NCBI GenBank assembly: GCA_005789325.1 | Contig: SXYE01000060.1 | Coordinates: forward strand, 1 to 7,015 | Length of the DNA: 7,015 nucleotides | Reading direction: 5' to 3' | Source of the DNA: Actinomycetota bacterium | Lineage (GTDB): Bacteria; Actinomycetota; Actinomycetes; S36-B12; UBA5976 | Part shown: positions 1 to 5,560 of the stretch, piece after piece | Layout: each line of letters begins with the position of its first letter | Numbering within the stretch: position 1 is the first letter of the stretch | Position numbers and translations under genes: made by a program | The notes under the pieces: generated by a model | Databases searched by the model: none | What the model saw: only the letters and a program-made list of their open reading frames with translations | Told to the model about the DNA's origin: nothing

Positions 1-13
1 GTCACCCGCTCCA
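1..13 (+). tRNA. 3' end of a tRNA, probably tRNA-Gly (partial, cut by left edge)
   Basis: Seen: bases 3-9 read CACCCGC, the 3' strand of a seven-base acceptor stem whose partner would be GCGGGTG. Base 10 is T, in the discriminator position, and bases 11-13 are CCA. Known: bacterial tRNA-Gly typically begins GCGGG and carries U at the discriminator, and actinobacterial tRNA-Gly genes often end in this string with CCA encoded. The anticodon and T arm lie outside the window, so the isoacceptor cannot be named. The gene would converge on rpiB, whose stop codon lies 14 nt beyond the CCA. A chance match of 13 bases is possible, but the correctly spaced CCA and discriminator make a tRNA end the best reading. 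Confidence 0.72.
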
Positions 14-27
14 AATTTTAAGAAAAA

Positions 28-498
28 CTAATTTGGCAATGGTGGCATTTTCCCACCGTTTTCATATTCACTTAATTGATTAATTCTTCTCATGTGTCTT
101 TCATCATTTGAAAAGTTTGTGTTTATAAATGCATCGACGATAGCTAATGATTCAGATTCTGAATGCATTCGTCCACCAATTCCCATGACGTTGGCGTTGT
201 TATGTTCGCGAGCAAGTTTTGCTGTTTCAACACTCCAAGCAAGTGCTGCCCTGACTCCTTTTATTTTGTTCGCTGCAATTTGTTCACCGTTACCTGATCC
301 ACCCATGACAATTGCTAATGAACTCGGATCTTGAGCAGCTCCTTTGGCTGCCAGAAAACAAAAAACTGGGTAGTCATCTAATGCGTCATAAGTTTTTGCA
401 CCATGATCAATTACTTCATGACCTTTGCTTTTTAAATATTGTGCAACTTTTTCTTTTAATTCAAATCCAGCATGATCGCAACCTAAATGAATTTTCAT
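28..498 (-). CDS. rpiB: Ribose-5-phosphate isomerase B, Glu-base actinobacterial type
   Basis: Interconverts ribose 5-phosphate and ribulose 5-phosphate in the non-oxidative pentose phosphate pathway; cytosolic. The 156 residues are collinear with the RpiB/LacAB family. The N-terminal GCDHAG (residues 6-11) holds the conserved Asp8-His9 pair. GGSGNGEQIAANK (66-78) forms the anion-hole and active-site loop, and REHNNAN (97-103) and GIGGRMH (106-112) follow. E. coli RpiB uses a Cys as base. Here, as in M. tuberculosis RpiB, that site is Ser68, and Glu72 aligns with the mycobacterial catalytic Glu75. The ATG start is supported by AAGGA at 506-510 with a 7-nt spacer. It is the second gene of a pair with the nitroreductase-like gene, 12 nt upstream, and probably shares its transcript. 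No fpg/nei gene follows; a tRNA end converges instead. Identity is secure. Confidence 0.96.
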   Translation of the reverse strand: MKIHLGCDHAGFELKEKVAQYLKSKGHEVIDHGAKTYDALDDYPVFCFLAAKGAAQDPSSLAIVMGGSGNGEQIAANKIKGVRAALAWSVETAKLAREHNNANVMGIGGRMHSESESLAIVDAFINTNFSNDERHMRRINQLSEYENGGKMPPLPN

Positions 499-505
499 AA
501 ACTTT

Positions 506-510
506 TCCTT
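506..510 (-). promoter_or_regulatory. Shine-Dalgarno of rpiB
   Basis: On the minus strand AAGGA lies 7 nt before the rpiB ATG. It directly abuts the TAG stop of the upstream gene (511-513), so ribosomes terminating there would sit on the rpiB initiation site. This suggests coupled translation of the pair. Confidence 0.75.
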
Positions 511-1110
511 CTAAAATTGCGGTCTTGCTGTTCTAGTTCTTTTTAGTTCAAAAAATCCTGGCACACTTGCAGCTGCCACAACACCGTCCCATAGTTTCAA
601 AGCGTCTTCACCTTTTGGAGCTGGTGTGATGACTGGCCCAAAAAATGCCACTCCTTCCACTGAAATTACTGGAGTTCCAACATCACTTCCCACTAAATCT
701 AACGCAGCTTTTGTTGAATCTCTTAAGTCTTGATCAAATTCATTTGAGTCATAGGCTTCAATTAATGAAGCATCAAGATTTGCAGTTTTTAAAGCCTCAG
801 TAACAGTTTCTTTTGCTACCGGTTTAGCGCCCGGATGAAATAAATTACCAATTGCTGTGTAAAGAGGAAGAACTACTTCATAACCATTTTTTCTTTTCGC
901 TGCTGCAATTACTCTTACTGGTCCCCAAGTTTTATCAATTCGGGCTCTGTACTCGGGAGTTAATTCTCTGCCTTCGTTTAACACAGCCAAGCTAAAAATA
1001 TTCCATTCAACTTCAATATCTCTTTGAGATTCAACCTCTAAAATCCAGCGTGATGTCATCCAGGCCCATGGACAAGCTGGATCGAACCAAAATTTTGCTT
1101 TTGTTGTCAT
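511..1110 (-). CDS. DsbA-fold protein, mycothiol-dependent nitroreductase (Rv2466c) family, CPWA active site
   Basis: Thioredoxin-fold protein of the DsbA/FrnE superfamily, 199 residues, close throughout to M. tuberculosis Rv2466c, a mycothiol-dependent nitroreductase that activates some nitro prodrugs. Seen: FDPACPWAWMTSRW (residues 9-22) at the first strand-helix turn, the cis-proline motif GTP (145-147), VAFFGPV (154-160), and a C-terminal ELKRTRT signature. In Rv2466c the active site is CPWC; here it is Cys13-Pro-Trp-Ala16, so the resolving cysteine is absent. A one-cysteine protein could form a mixed disulfide with mycothiol but not an internal disulfide. There is no signal peptide, so it is cytosolic. 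The gene heads a pair with rpiB and is divergent from pepN. The ATG has no Shine-Dalgarno but has a TAnnnT hexamer 6 nt upstream, suggesting a leaderless mRNA. Family is secure; the physiological substrate is unknown. Confidence 0.9.
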   Translation of the reverse strand: MTTKAKFWFDPACPWAWMTSRWILEVESQRDIEVEWNIFSLAVLNEGRELTPEYRARIDKTWGPVRVIAAAKRKNGYEVVLPLYTAIGNLFHPGAKPVAKETVTEALKTANLDASLIEAYDSNEFDQDLRDSTKAALDLVGSDVGTPVISVEGVAFFGPVITPAPKGEDALKLWDGVVAAASVPGFFELKRTRTARPQF

Positions 1111-1116
1111 TTGTAG

Positions 1117-1122
1117 AAATTA
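1117..1122 (-). promoter_or_regulatory. Candidate -10 element giving a leaderless mRNA for the nitroreductase-like gene
   Basis: Read on the minus strand, TAATTT (TAnnnT form) is followed by exactly 6 nt and then the ATG at 1110-1108. This would place the transcription start on or next to the A of the start codon. No Shine-Dalgarno is present in the 15 nt upstream. I see no recognisable -35 hexamer at 16-18 nt spacing, so the call rests on the -10 and its spacing. Confidence 0.5.
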
Positions 1123-1207
1123 TTCCCTATCTATCTGAGTTCTTTCCCCCAGCCTAGAGCCCTGTCATAGGTGACGTGTCAAGATTGGAATCTGGCGCAA
1201 CTTGTTA

Positions 1208-1213
1208 GAGGAA
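1208..1213 (+). promoter_or_regulatory. Shine-Dalgarno deciding the pepN start (TTG 1217)
   Basis: GAGGAA precedes the TTG at 1217-1219; the GAGG core ends 5 nt before the codon. The other in-frame TTG, at 1202-1204, has no purine-rich sequence upstream, and this Shine-Dalgarno would then lie inside its coding region. The site therefore favours the downstream start. Confidence 0.65.
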
Positions 1214-1216
1214 ATC

Positions 1217-3772
1217 TTGAGCAAAAATTTAAACATCACCAGGGCTGAGGCTCAAAAACGTGCTGAGGTTGTGTCAAATACTGCTTACACAGTTGCATTA
1301 ACCATTGATGGCAAAGGTGAAACTTATTCATGTGTTGCTTCAATTACTTTTGATTCCAAGAATGGTGCAGAAACCTGGCTTGATTTAATTTCACCTAAAG
1401 TTGATTCGATTTGGCTAAATGGAAACGAATTAGCTGTATCTAAAGTTTTTGATGGATCACGAATTAAGTTAACTCATTTAAAAGATAAAAACACAGTAAA
1501 AGTTAAGGCCAATTGTTCCTACATGAACACAGGTGAGGGCCTACACAGACATATTGATCCGGTGGATAACCAGGTTTATATCTTTACACAATTTGAAGTT
1601 GCCGACTCAAGACGAGTTTTTCCGGTTTTTGAGCAACCAGATATTAAATCAATCTTGAACTTAAGTGTCACTGCCCCAACTAAATGGACATTAATTAGTA
1701 ACTCACCAACACCTGATTCTGTGAAAGTTAATGATGAAATGTCCACCTGGACTTTTCCCACAACTCCCATAATGTCTTCTTATTTGTATGCATTGTGTGC
1801 TGGACCATATTTTAAGAAAACAGATGTTTACAAAGGTAAATTTGGGCAATACCCATTAGCAATATTTGTCAGACCATCTTTAGCACAATTTCTTGATCAT
1901 GAAGAAATTTTTGAAATCACCAAGCAAGGTTTTACTTGGTTTGAGGATAGGTTTCAAGTGGGCTACCCATTTAAAAAATATGATCAAGTTTTTGTTCCAG
2001 AATTTAACGCTGGTGCTATGGAAAACGTGGGATGTGTAACTTTTAGAGACGAATACATTTTTAGATCAAGAACAACTAAAACTGCTTATGAATCAAGGGC
2101 AAACACAATTTTGCACGAAATGGCCCATATGTGGTTTGGTGATTTAGTAACAATGAAATGGTGGAATGATCTTTGGTTGAACGAATCTTTTGCAGAGTGG
2201 GCTGCGCATTGGGCAAGCACTGGGGCAACTAAATACAACGAAGCCTGGACACTATTTCATTTACAAAGAAAAGCTTGGGCCTATCGTCAAGACCAACTTC
2301 CATCCACACATCCAATTGCAGCAAATATGCCAGATCTTGATTCTGTGTATGAAAACTTTGATGGCATCACTTATGCCAAGGGAGCTTCTGCGCTACGCCA
2401 ACTTGTTGCATGGGTAGGAGAAGAAAACTTTCTTAAAGGATTAAAAGCATATTTTGATAAACATGCTTGGAAAAATACTGAACTGCCTGATTTGTTAAAT
2501 GAATTATCAATTTCTTCAGGAAGAGATTTAGATTCCTGGACCAAGCTTTGGTTACAGTCATCAGGTGCAACATTGTTAAGACCAGAAATTGAAACTGATT
2601 CAAATAATGTGATTACCAAAGCATTTATCAATCAAGAACCACCAAGTGCACCTCCTGGTTTACCTCCCGTGCTTCGCCCACATCGCCTAGCAGTTGGTAC
2701 TTATGAAAAACAAGGAGACAAATTAGTCCGCACAAACAGATTTGAAATAGATGTTGATGGTAAAACAACAGAAGTAAAGGAATTAGTCGGACTGAAAAGA
2801 CCTGCCTTAATTCTTGTTAATGATGATGATTTAACTTACGCCAAAATTAGACTAGACAATATTTCACTTGAAACAGCAACAAAAGATATTGCTGCTATTG
2901 ATTCTTCACTTTCAAGAGCTCTTATCTGGGGCGCTGTTTGGGACATGCTTAGAGATGGTGAAGTTGGAACTGGGAAATATTTAGACCTAGTTCTCTCAGG
3001 TTTAGCTGCAGAAACAGATATTGGACTTGTTCAGCAAGTACTCATGCAATGTCGAAGTGCCATTGATGTTTATGCAGATAGAAAAAACCGATTGGCATAC
3101 AACACTAAATTTGCTGATGCATTACAAAAACTACTTCTGGAAGCAGAAGAAGGCTCTGATCGCCAACTTGCCTTAGTTAGAACATTTAGCGCCGTTGCCA
3201 CAACTGAGCAACAAGTAAATCGTGTAGCAGAAATTCTTGATGGAAATGAGAAAATTGCTGGTCTAAAAATTGACACAGATCTTCGATGGACACTTCTTCG
3301 CCGCTTAGTTGTGATGGGCAAACGTGGCTTGACTGCTATCGAAGAAGAATTAAAAAGAGATGACACTGCAATGGGAAGAGAACATGCAGCAGGTGCTCGA
3401 GCTGCAATTCCGACACTGGAAGCAAAAGAGATTGCCTGGAAACTTGTTACAACTAATGAGAATTTACCTAATTCTGAAATTCATTCAACCCTTGGTGGAC
3501 TTTCATATATGGACCATTCAGAAATAATGAAAAACTTTATTGATAAATACTTTGATTCAGTTGAAACTTTATGGAACTCTCGAACTCACGAAATTGGTCA
3601 ATCTTTGGTTACAGGTCTGTTTCCAAGTTCAAATATTACGCAAGAAGTAATTGATAAATCCGACAAATTCTTAGAAAATAATAAAAATTTAGCTGTTGGA
3701 GCTAGAAGAATTATTATTGAACAAAGGGATGCAATAGCACGAGCCTTAAGAGCTCAAGCTGCTGATAAATAG
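1217..3772 (+). CDS. pepN: Aminopeptidase N, M1-family zinc metallopeptidase
   Basis: Removes N-terminal amino acids from peptides in late cytosolic protein turnover. From TTG 1217 the protein has 851 residues, close to mycobacterial PepN. The start is chosen because a Shine-Dalgarno fits it and the resulting N-terminus (MSKNLNITRAEAQKRA) resembles the family's usual beginning; TTG 1202 would add five residues. Motifs in the 851-residue numbering: exopeptidase motif GAMEN (266-270); zinc site HEMAH (300-304, ligands His300 and His304, general base Glu301); third ligand Glu323 in NESFAEW; and Tyr386 in ITYAKG, matching the transition-state-stabilising Tyr of E. coli PepN. The order is an M1 N-terminal beta domain (about 1-190), the thermolysin-like catalytic domain (about 225-440) and an ERAP1-C-like helical domain (about 520-840). 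There is no signal peptide. It is divergent from the nitroreductase-like gene, with no convincing promoter in the spacer, and its stop is 3 nt from that of the convergent DUF5130 gene. All catalytic residues are present. Confidence 0.96.
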   Translation: MSKNLNITRAEAQKRAEVVSNTAYTVALTIDGKGETYSCVASITFDSKNGAETWLDLISPKVDSIWLNGNELAVSKVFDGSRIKLTHLKDKNTVKVKANCSYMNTGEGLHRHIDPVDNQVYIFTQFEVADSRRVFPVFEQPDIKSILNLSVTAPTKWTLISNSPTPDSVKVNDEMSTWTFPTTPIMSSYLYALCAGPYFKKTDVYKGKFGQYPLAIFVRPSLAQFLDHEEIFEITKQGFTWFEDRFQVGYPFKKYDQVFVPEFNAGAMENVGCVTFRDEYIFRSRTTKTAYESRANTILHEMAHMWFGDLVTMKWWNDLWLNESFAEWAAHWASTGATKYNEAWTLFHLQRKAWAYRQDQLPSTHPIAANMPDLDSVYENFDGITYAKGASALRQLVAWVGEENFLKGLKAYFDKHAWKNTELPDLLNELSISSGRDLDSWTKLWLQSSGATLLRPEIETDSNNVITKAFINQEPPSAPPGLPPVLRPHRLAVGTYEKQGDKLVRTNRFEIDVDGKTTEVKELVGLKRPALILVNDDDLTYAKIRLDNISLETATKDIAAIDSSLSRALIWGAVWDMLRDGEVGTGKYLDLVLSGLAAETDIGLVQQVLMQCRSAIDVYADRKNRLAYNTKFADALQKLLLEAEEGSDRQLALVRTFSAVATTEQQVNRVAEILDGNEKIAGLKIDTDLRWTLLRRLVVMGKRGLTAIEEELKRDDTAMGREHAAGARAAIPTLEAKEIAWKLVTTNENLPNSEIHSTLGGLSYMDHSEIMKNFIDKYFDSVETLWNSRTHEIGQSLVTGLFPSSNITQEVIDKSDKFLENNKNLAVGARRIIIEQRDAIARALRAQAADK

Positions 3773-3775
3773 CCT

Positions 3776-4156
3776 TTAAACATCCGTCATTGATTTAGGG
3801 CGATATGCGTGCGCGCCTAAAACAGCAAAAGCCTGATTTAATCCACCAACATAATCATTAACCACAAATGCATTTGCTATTGAAATTGCTGCTAAACGAC
3901 AAACTTGGTTATCAACAGTTGAAGATGCATAACTACCAGTAACAATTTCAATTGCATGATTTTGTAAATCAACACAAACTAAAACGGTTGCAGAACTATT
4001 ATCAAGTCTTTTATGTAACTTGATAGCATCTTTTCTACCTTCTTCTAATTCTCCCACATATAAACTAAAATTTAAATCGCTATTTGTTTCAGCAGCCGCG
4101 ATTGACTTGGCAATTTCATTTTGTTCATCTGTTGTAAAGAAATCACCACTTTGCAC
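3776..4156 (-). CDS. DUF5130 family protein (Rv2468c-like), function unknown
   Basis: An actinobacterial protein of 126 residues resembling Rv2468c and distantly recalling the TPM fold. Seen: FSLYVGELEEGRKDA (residues 30-44), a central strand pair around VLVCVDLQNHAIEIVTG (58-74), and a C-terminal helical part with RLAAISIANAF (87-97) and DYVGGLNQAFAVLGAHA (101-117). No signal peptide or membrane segment is visible, so it is probably cytosolic. The GTG start is supported by AGGTGG 5 nt upstream (4162-4167). The first 14 nt overlap the end of the small membrane-protein gene in another frame, which implies coupling and probably a shared task at the membrane. Function is not established; the family assignment is from recalled similarity. 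The stop codon lies 3 nt from that of pepN, leaving no room for a separate terminator. Confidence 0.82.
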   Translation of the reverse strand: MQSGDFFTTDEQNEIAKSIAAAETNSDLNFSLYVGELEEGRKDAIKLHKRLDNSSATVLVCVDLQNHAIEIVTGSYASSTVDNQVCRLAAISIANAFVVNDYVGGLNQAFAVLGAHAYRPKSMTDV

Positions 4157-4508
4157 TTACGCCACCTGCCTTTAGCGCTAAAGATTTTAACTCTTCTTCA
4201 CTAGATTCAATTTCTAAATGCTTGGCTTCATTTCCAGGACCATTGAGCCACCAAGTTTCAGTATGAGAAATGAATCCAGATTCACGTCTGGCTCTTCTTG
4301 ACCATTGTGGTGCCAGAATTGCCAAGGCAACCAATCCAGAAATTAGTAGTGGAATACCAATAAAGAGTGCAATCGCAGCAGATCCAGAAATGGAAACCCC
4401 TGGTTCATCCCCATCATCTCTTATCGCTGCAAAAACGGGTTGAGAAAACACAGTCAAAACTGAGCAAGAAACAACTAGGGAATTAAACAGTCGGGAAATC
4501 TTTAACAT
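4143..4508 (-). CDS. Small exported or bitopic membrane protein, function unknown
   Basis: 121 residues from ATG 4508. Seen: a basic N-terminus (MLKISR), a hydrophobic stretch (about 7-22) and a signal-peptidase-like site VFA|A (25-28), then a short acidic segment with DDGDEPG (31-37), a strong membrane helix (about 43-66), a basic RRARR cluster (71-75), WWLNGP (86-91) and an acidic tail. The basic cluster after the helix predicts a cytoplasmic C-terminus, with the DDGDEPG segment facing outward. An in-frame TTG at 4541 would add 11 residues before the signal peptide and lacks a Shine-Dalgarno. ATG 4508 gives a normal signal peptide and sits 7 nt after a TAnnnT hexamer, so I prefer it. I recall similar short actinobacterial proteins with a DDGD-PG motif but no named function. 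It overlaps the DUF5130 gene by 14 nt and could anchor that protein to the membrane (inference). Confidence 0.72.
   Translation of the reverse strand: MLKISRLFNSLVVSCSVLTVFSQPVFAAIRDDGDEPGVSISGSAAIALFIGIPLLISGLVALAILAPQWSRRARRESGFISHTETWWLNGPGNEAKHLEIESSEEELKSLALKAGGVSAKW
4162..4167 (-). promoter_or_regulatory. Shine-Dalgarno of the DUF5130 gene
   Basis: AGGTGG on the minus strand lies 5 nt before the GTG start at 4156-4154, inside the last codons of the upstream membrane-protein gene. It supports both the GTG start and the 14-nt overlap. Confidence 0.7.
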
Positions 4509-4515
4509 AAATCCA

Positions 4516-4521
4516 ACTTTA
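4516..4521 (-). promoter_or_regulatory. Candidate -10 element, leaderless start of the membrane-protein/DUF5130 pair
   Basis: On the minus strand TAAAGT (TAnnnT) is followed by 7 nt and ATG 4508. A leaderless or nearly leaderless transcript would result. Only a weak GGA lies 3 nt from the ATG, too close for a normal Shine-Dalgarno. At 17-nt spacing upstream the sequence is TTTTTG, a poor -35. The signal-peptide evidence for the same ATG is independent support. Confidence 0.5.
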
Positions 4522-4559
4522 CTCAATGCTGATAACAGCAAAAAAGGGGTATATGTCGG

Positions 4560-4565
4560 TAACCT
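4560..4565 (+). promoter_or_regulatory. Candidate -10 element, leaderless start of the MscS-family gene
   Basis: TAACCT (TAnnnT) is followed by 7 nt and ATG 4573. The 25 nt before that ATG hold one purine run, AGGGG at 4545-4549, too far from either possible start for normal Shine-Dalgarno pairing. A leaderless mRNA beginning at or near the ATG explains this. No clear -35 is seen. Confidence 0.5.
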
Positions 4566-4572
4566 TGTGCAT

Positions 4573-5511
4573 ATGTTCCAAAACGCAGACTCAATTACTG
4601 AAACCCTAAGTGGCTATTTATCCAGTGTTCCTATTCAGATCGTCTTAATATTTTCAATCGCAATTTTTCTTAACGCAGTTGTAAGAATTGCAATTTCAAG
4701 ATTTGTCAAAGGTGCTATTAAAAGGGCTAATGATAAAGCCCCTCAATACAAAAGACTTGCGGACAACACAGCCGAATTATCTGCCATGGTTATGCAACAA
4801 AGAACTGTGCAAAGGGTAAAAGCTGTGGGGCAGCTATTCAGAAGTGCTTCAGCTCTAATTATTTGGACCGTAGCAATAATGTCTGCGCTTAGCGTTATCG
4901 GTTTTAATGTTGCACCTCTTTTGGCCAGTGCTGGAGTTGCTGGTGTCGCTTTAGGTTTTGGTGCACAAACATTAATCAAAGATTTTCTGGCAGGAATATT
5001 TATTATTTTGGAAGATCAATACGGAGTTGGCGATGTAGTTGATCTAGGACCTGCAATAGGAACCGTTGAAGAAGTTGATTTAAGAGTCACAAGATTAAGA
5101 GATATGGGTGGAGTGGTTTGGTATGTGCGCAATGGTGAAATCTTAAGAGTTGCAAACAGAAGCCAAGGCTGGACTGTTGCAACAGTTGATGTTCCAGTTG
5201 CCTATGACGAAGACTTAGAAAAGGTAAGAGTTGTAATTGATCGAGTTGGTAAAGAGATGTTAGATGATCCAGCATTTTCTGGAATGTTATTAGGTGCACC
5301 GCAATATGCAGGTGTAGAACAAGTTTCAGGAGACGCAATTTTTGTCAGAATTGTTGCTAAAACCGCACCAGATCAACCAATGCAAACAGCCAGAGAGATT
5401 AGAGAGAAAATAAAAGGTGCTTTTGATAAAGCTGGCATTCGTGTTCCAGTCTTAGCCAGACCCTTTCCCACAAGCACAGGAATGCCTCCTAGCAATCCCA
5501 ACCAGCGTTAA
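4573..5511 (+). CDS. Small-conductance mechanosensitive channel (MscS family)
   Basis: Inner-membrane channel subunit of the MscS family, expected to form a heptamer that opens under membrane tension to release solutes after osmotic downshift. From ATG 4573 it has 312 residues; the in-frame GTG 4567 would give 314. In the 312-residue numbering: TM1 about 19-42; a basic, polar loop (about 43-92); TM2 about 93-111; and the pore-lining TM3 about 114-146, rich in Ala/Gly (ASAGVAGVALGFGAQTLIKD, 118-137). The beta domain opens with GVGDVVDLGP (151-160) and contains VWYVRNGEILRVANRSQ (182-198). The alpha/beta cytoplasmic domain runs to about 298 and is followed by a short Pro-rich tail. Three membrane helices place it with the minimal MscS architecture, not the large MscK-like forms. 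It is divergent from the membrane-protein/DUF5130 pair and 49 nt from the YbjT-like gene on the same strand, which it may co-transcribe. Confidence 0.93.
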   Translation: MFQNADSITETLSGYLSSVPIQIVLIFSIAIFLNAVVRIAISRFVKGAIKRANDKAPQYKRLADNTAELSAMVMQQRTVQRVKAVGQLFRSASALIIWTVAIMSALSVIGFNVAPLLASAGVAGVALGFGAQTLIKDFLAGIFIILEDQYGVGDVVDLGPAIGTVEEVDLRVTRLRDMGGVVWYVRNGEILRVANRSQGWTVATVDVPVAYDEDLEKVRVVIDRVGKEMLDDPAFSGMLLGAPQYAGVEQVSGDAIFVRIVAKTAPDQPMQTAREIREKIKGAFDKAGIRVPVLARPFPTSTGMPPSNPNQR

Positions 5512-5530
5512 AGTAATCCTTAATTCGCTT

Positions 5531-5536
5531 TAAGTT
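5531..5536 (+). promoter_or_regulatory. Possible -10 element upstream of the YbjT-like gene
   Basis: TAAGTT fits TAnnnT and lies 24 nt before ATG 5561, which would give a short leader of roughly 17 nt. There is no convincing -35 and no Shine-Dalgarno before the ATG. The gene could equally be read from the MscS-family gene. No hairpin terminator is visible in 5512-5560. Confidence 0.22.
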
Positions 5537-5560
5537 CAATTACCGGGCAAACTAAGACTT

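Noticed and set aside
11..36. CCAAATT / AATTTGG inverted repeat as an intrinsic terminator between the tRNA and rpiB.
   Set aside because: The 7-bp stem is AT-rich with a 12-nt loop, no T-run follows it on the + strand, and part of it belongs to the tRNA CCA. It is kept only as a remark in a finding.
2371..3366. Minus-strand open frames within pepN (2371-2631 and 3070-3366).
   Set aside because: They lie opposite the well-supported PepN catalytic and C-terminal domains. Their Ser/Arg-rich composition is typical of shadow frames.
4509..4541. N-terminal extension of the small membrane protein from TTG 4541.
   Set aside because: No Shine-Dalgarno precedes the TTG, and the extension would displace a normal signal peptide and contain the putative -10 box.
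4553..4609. An 18-codon frame (ATG TCG GTA ...) preceded by AGGGG, overlapping the start of the MscS-family gene; possible leader peptide.
   Set aside because: The purine run is only 3 nt from its ATG, and if the MscS transcript starts near 4573 this ATG is not on the mRNA. The peptide has no attenuator-like features.
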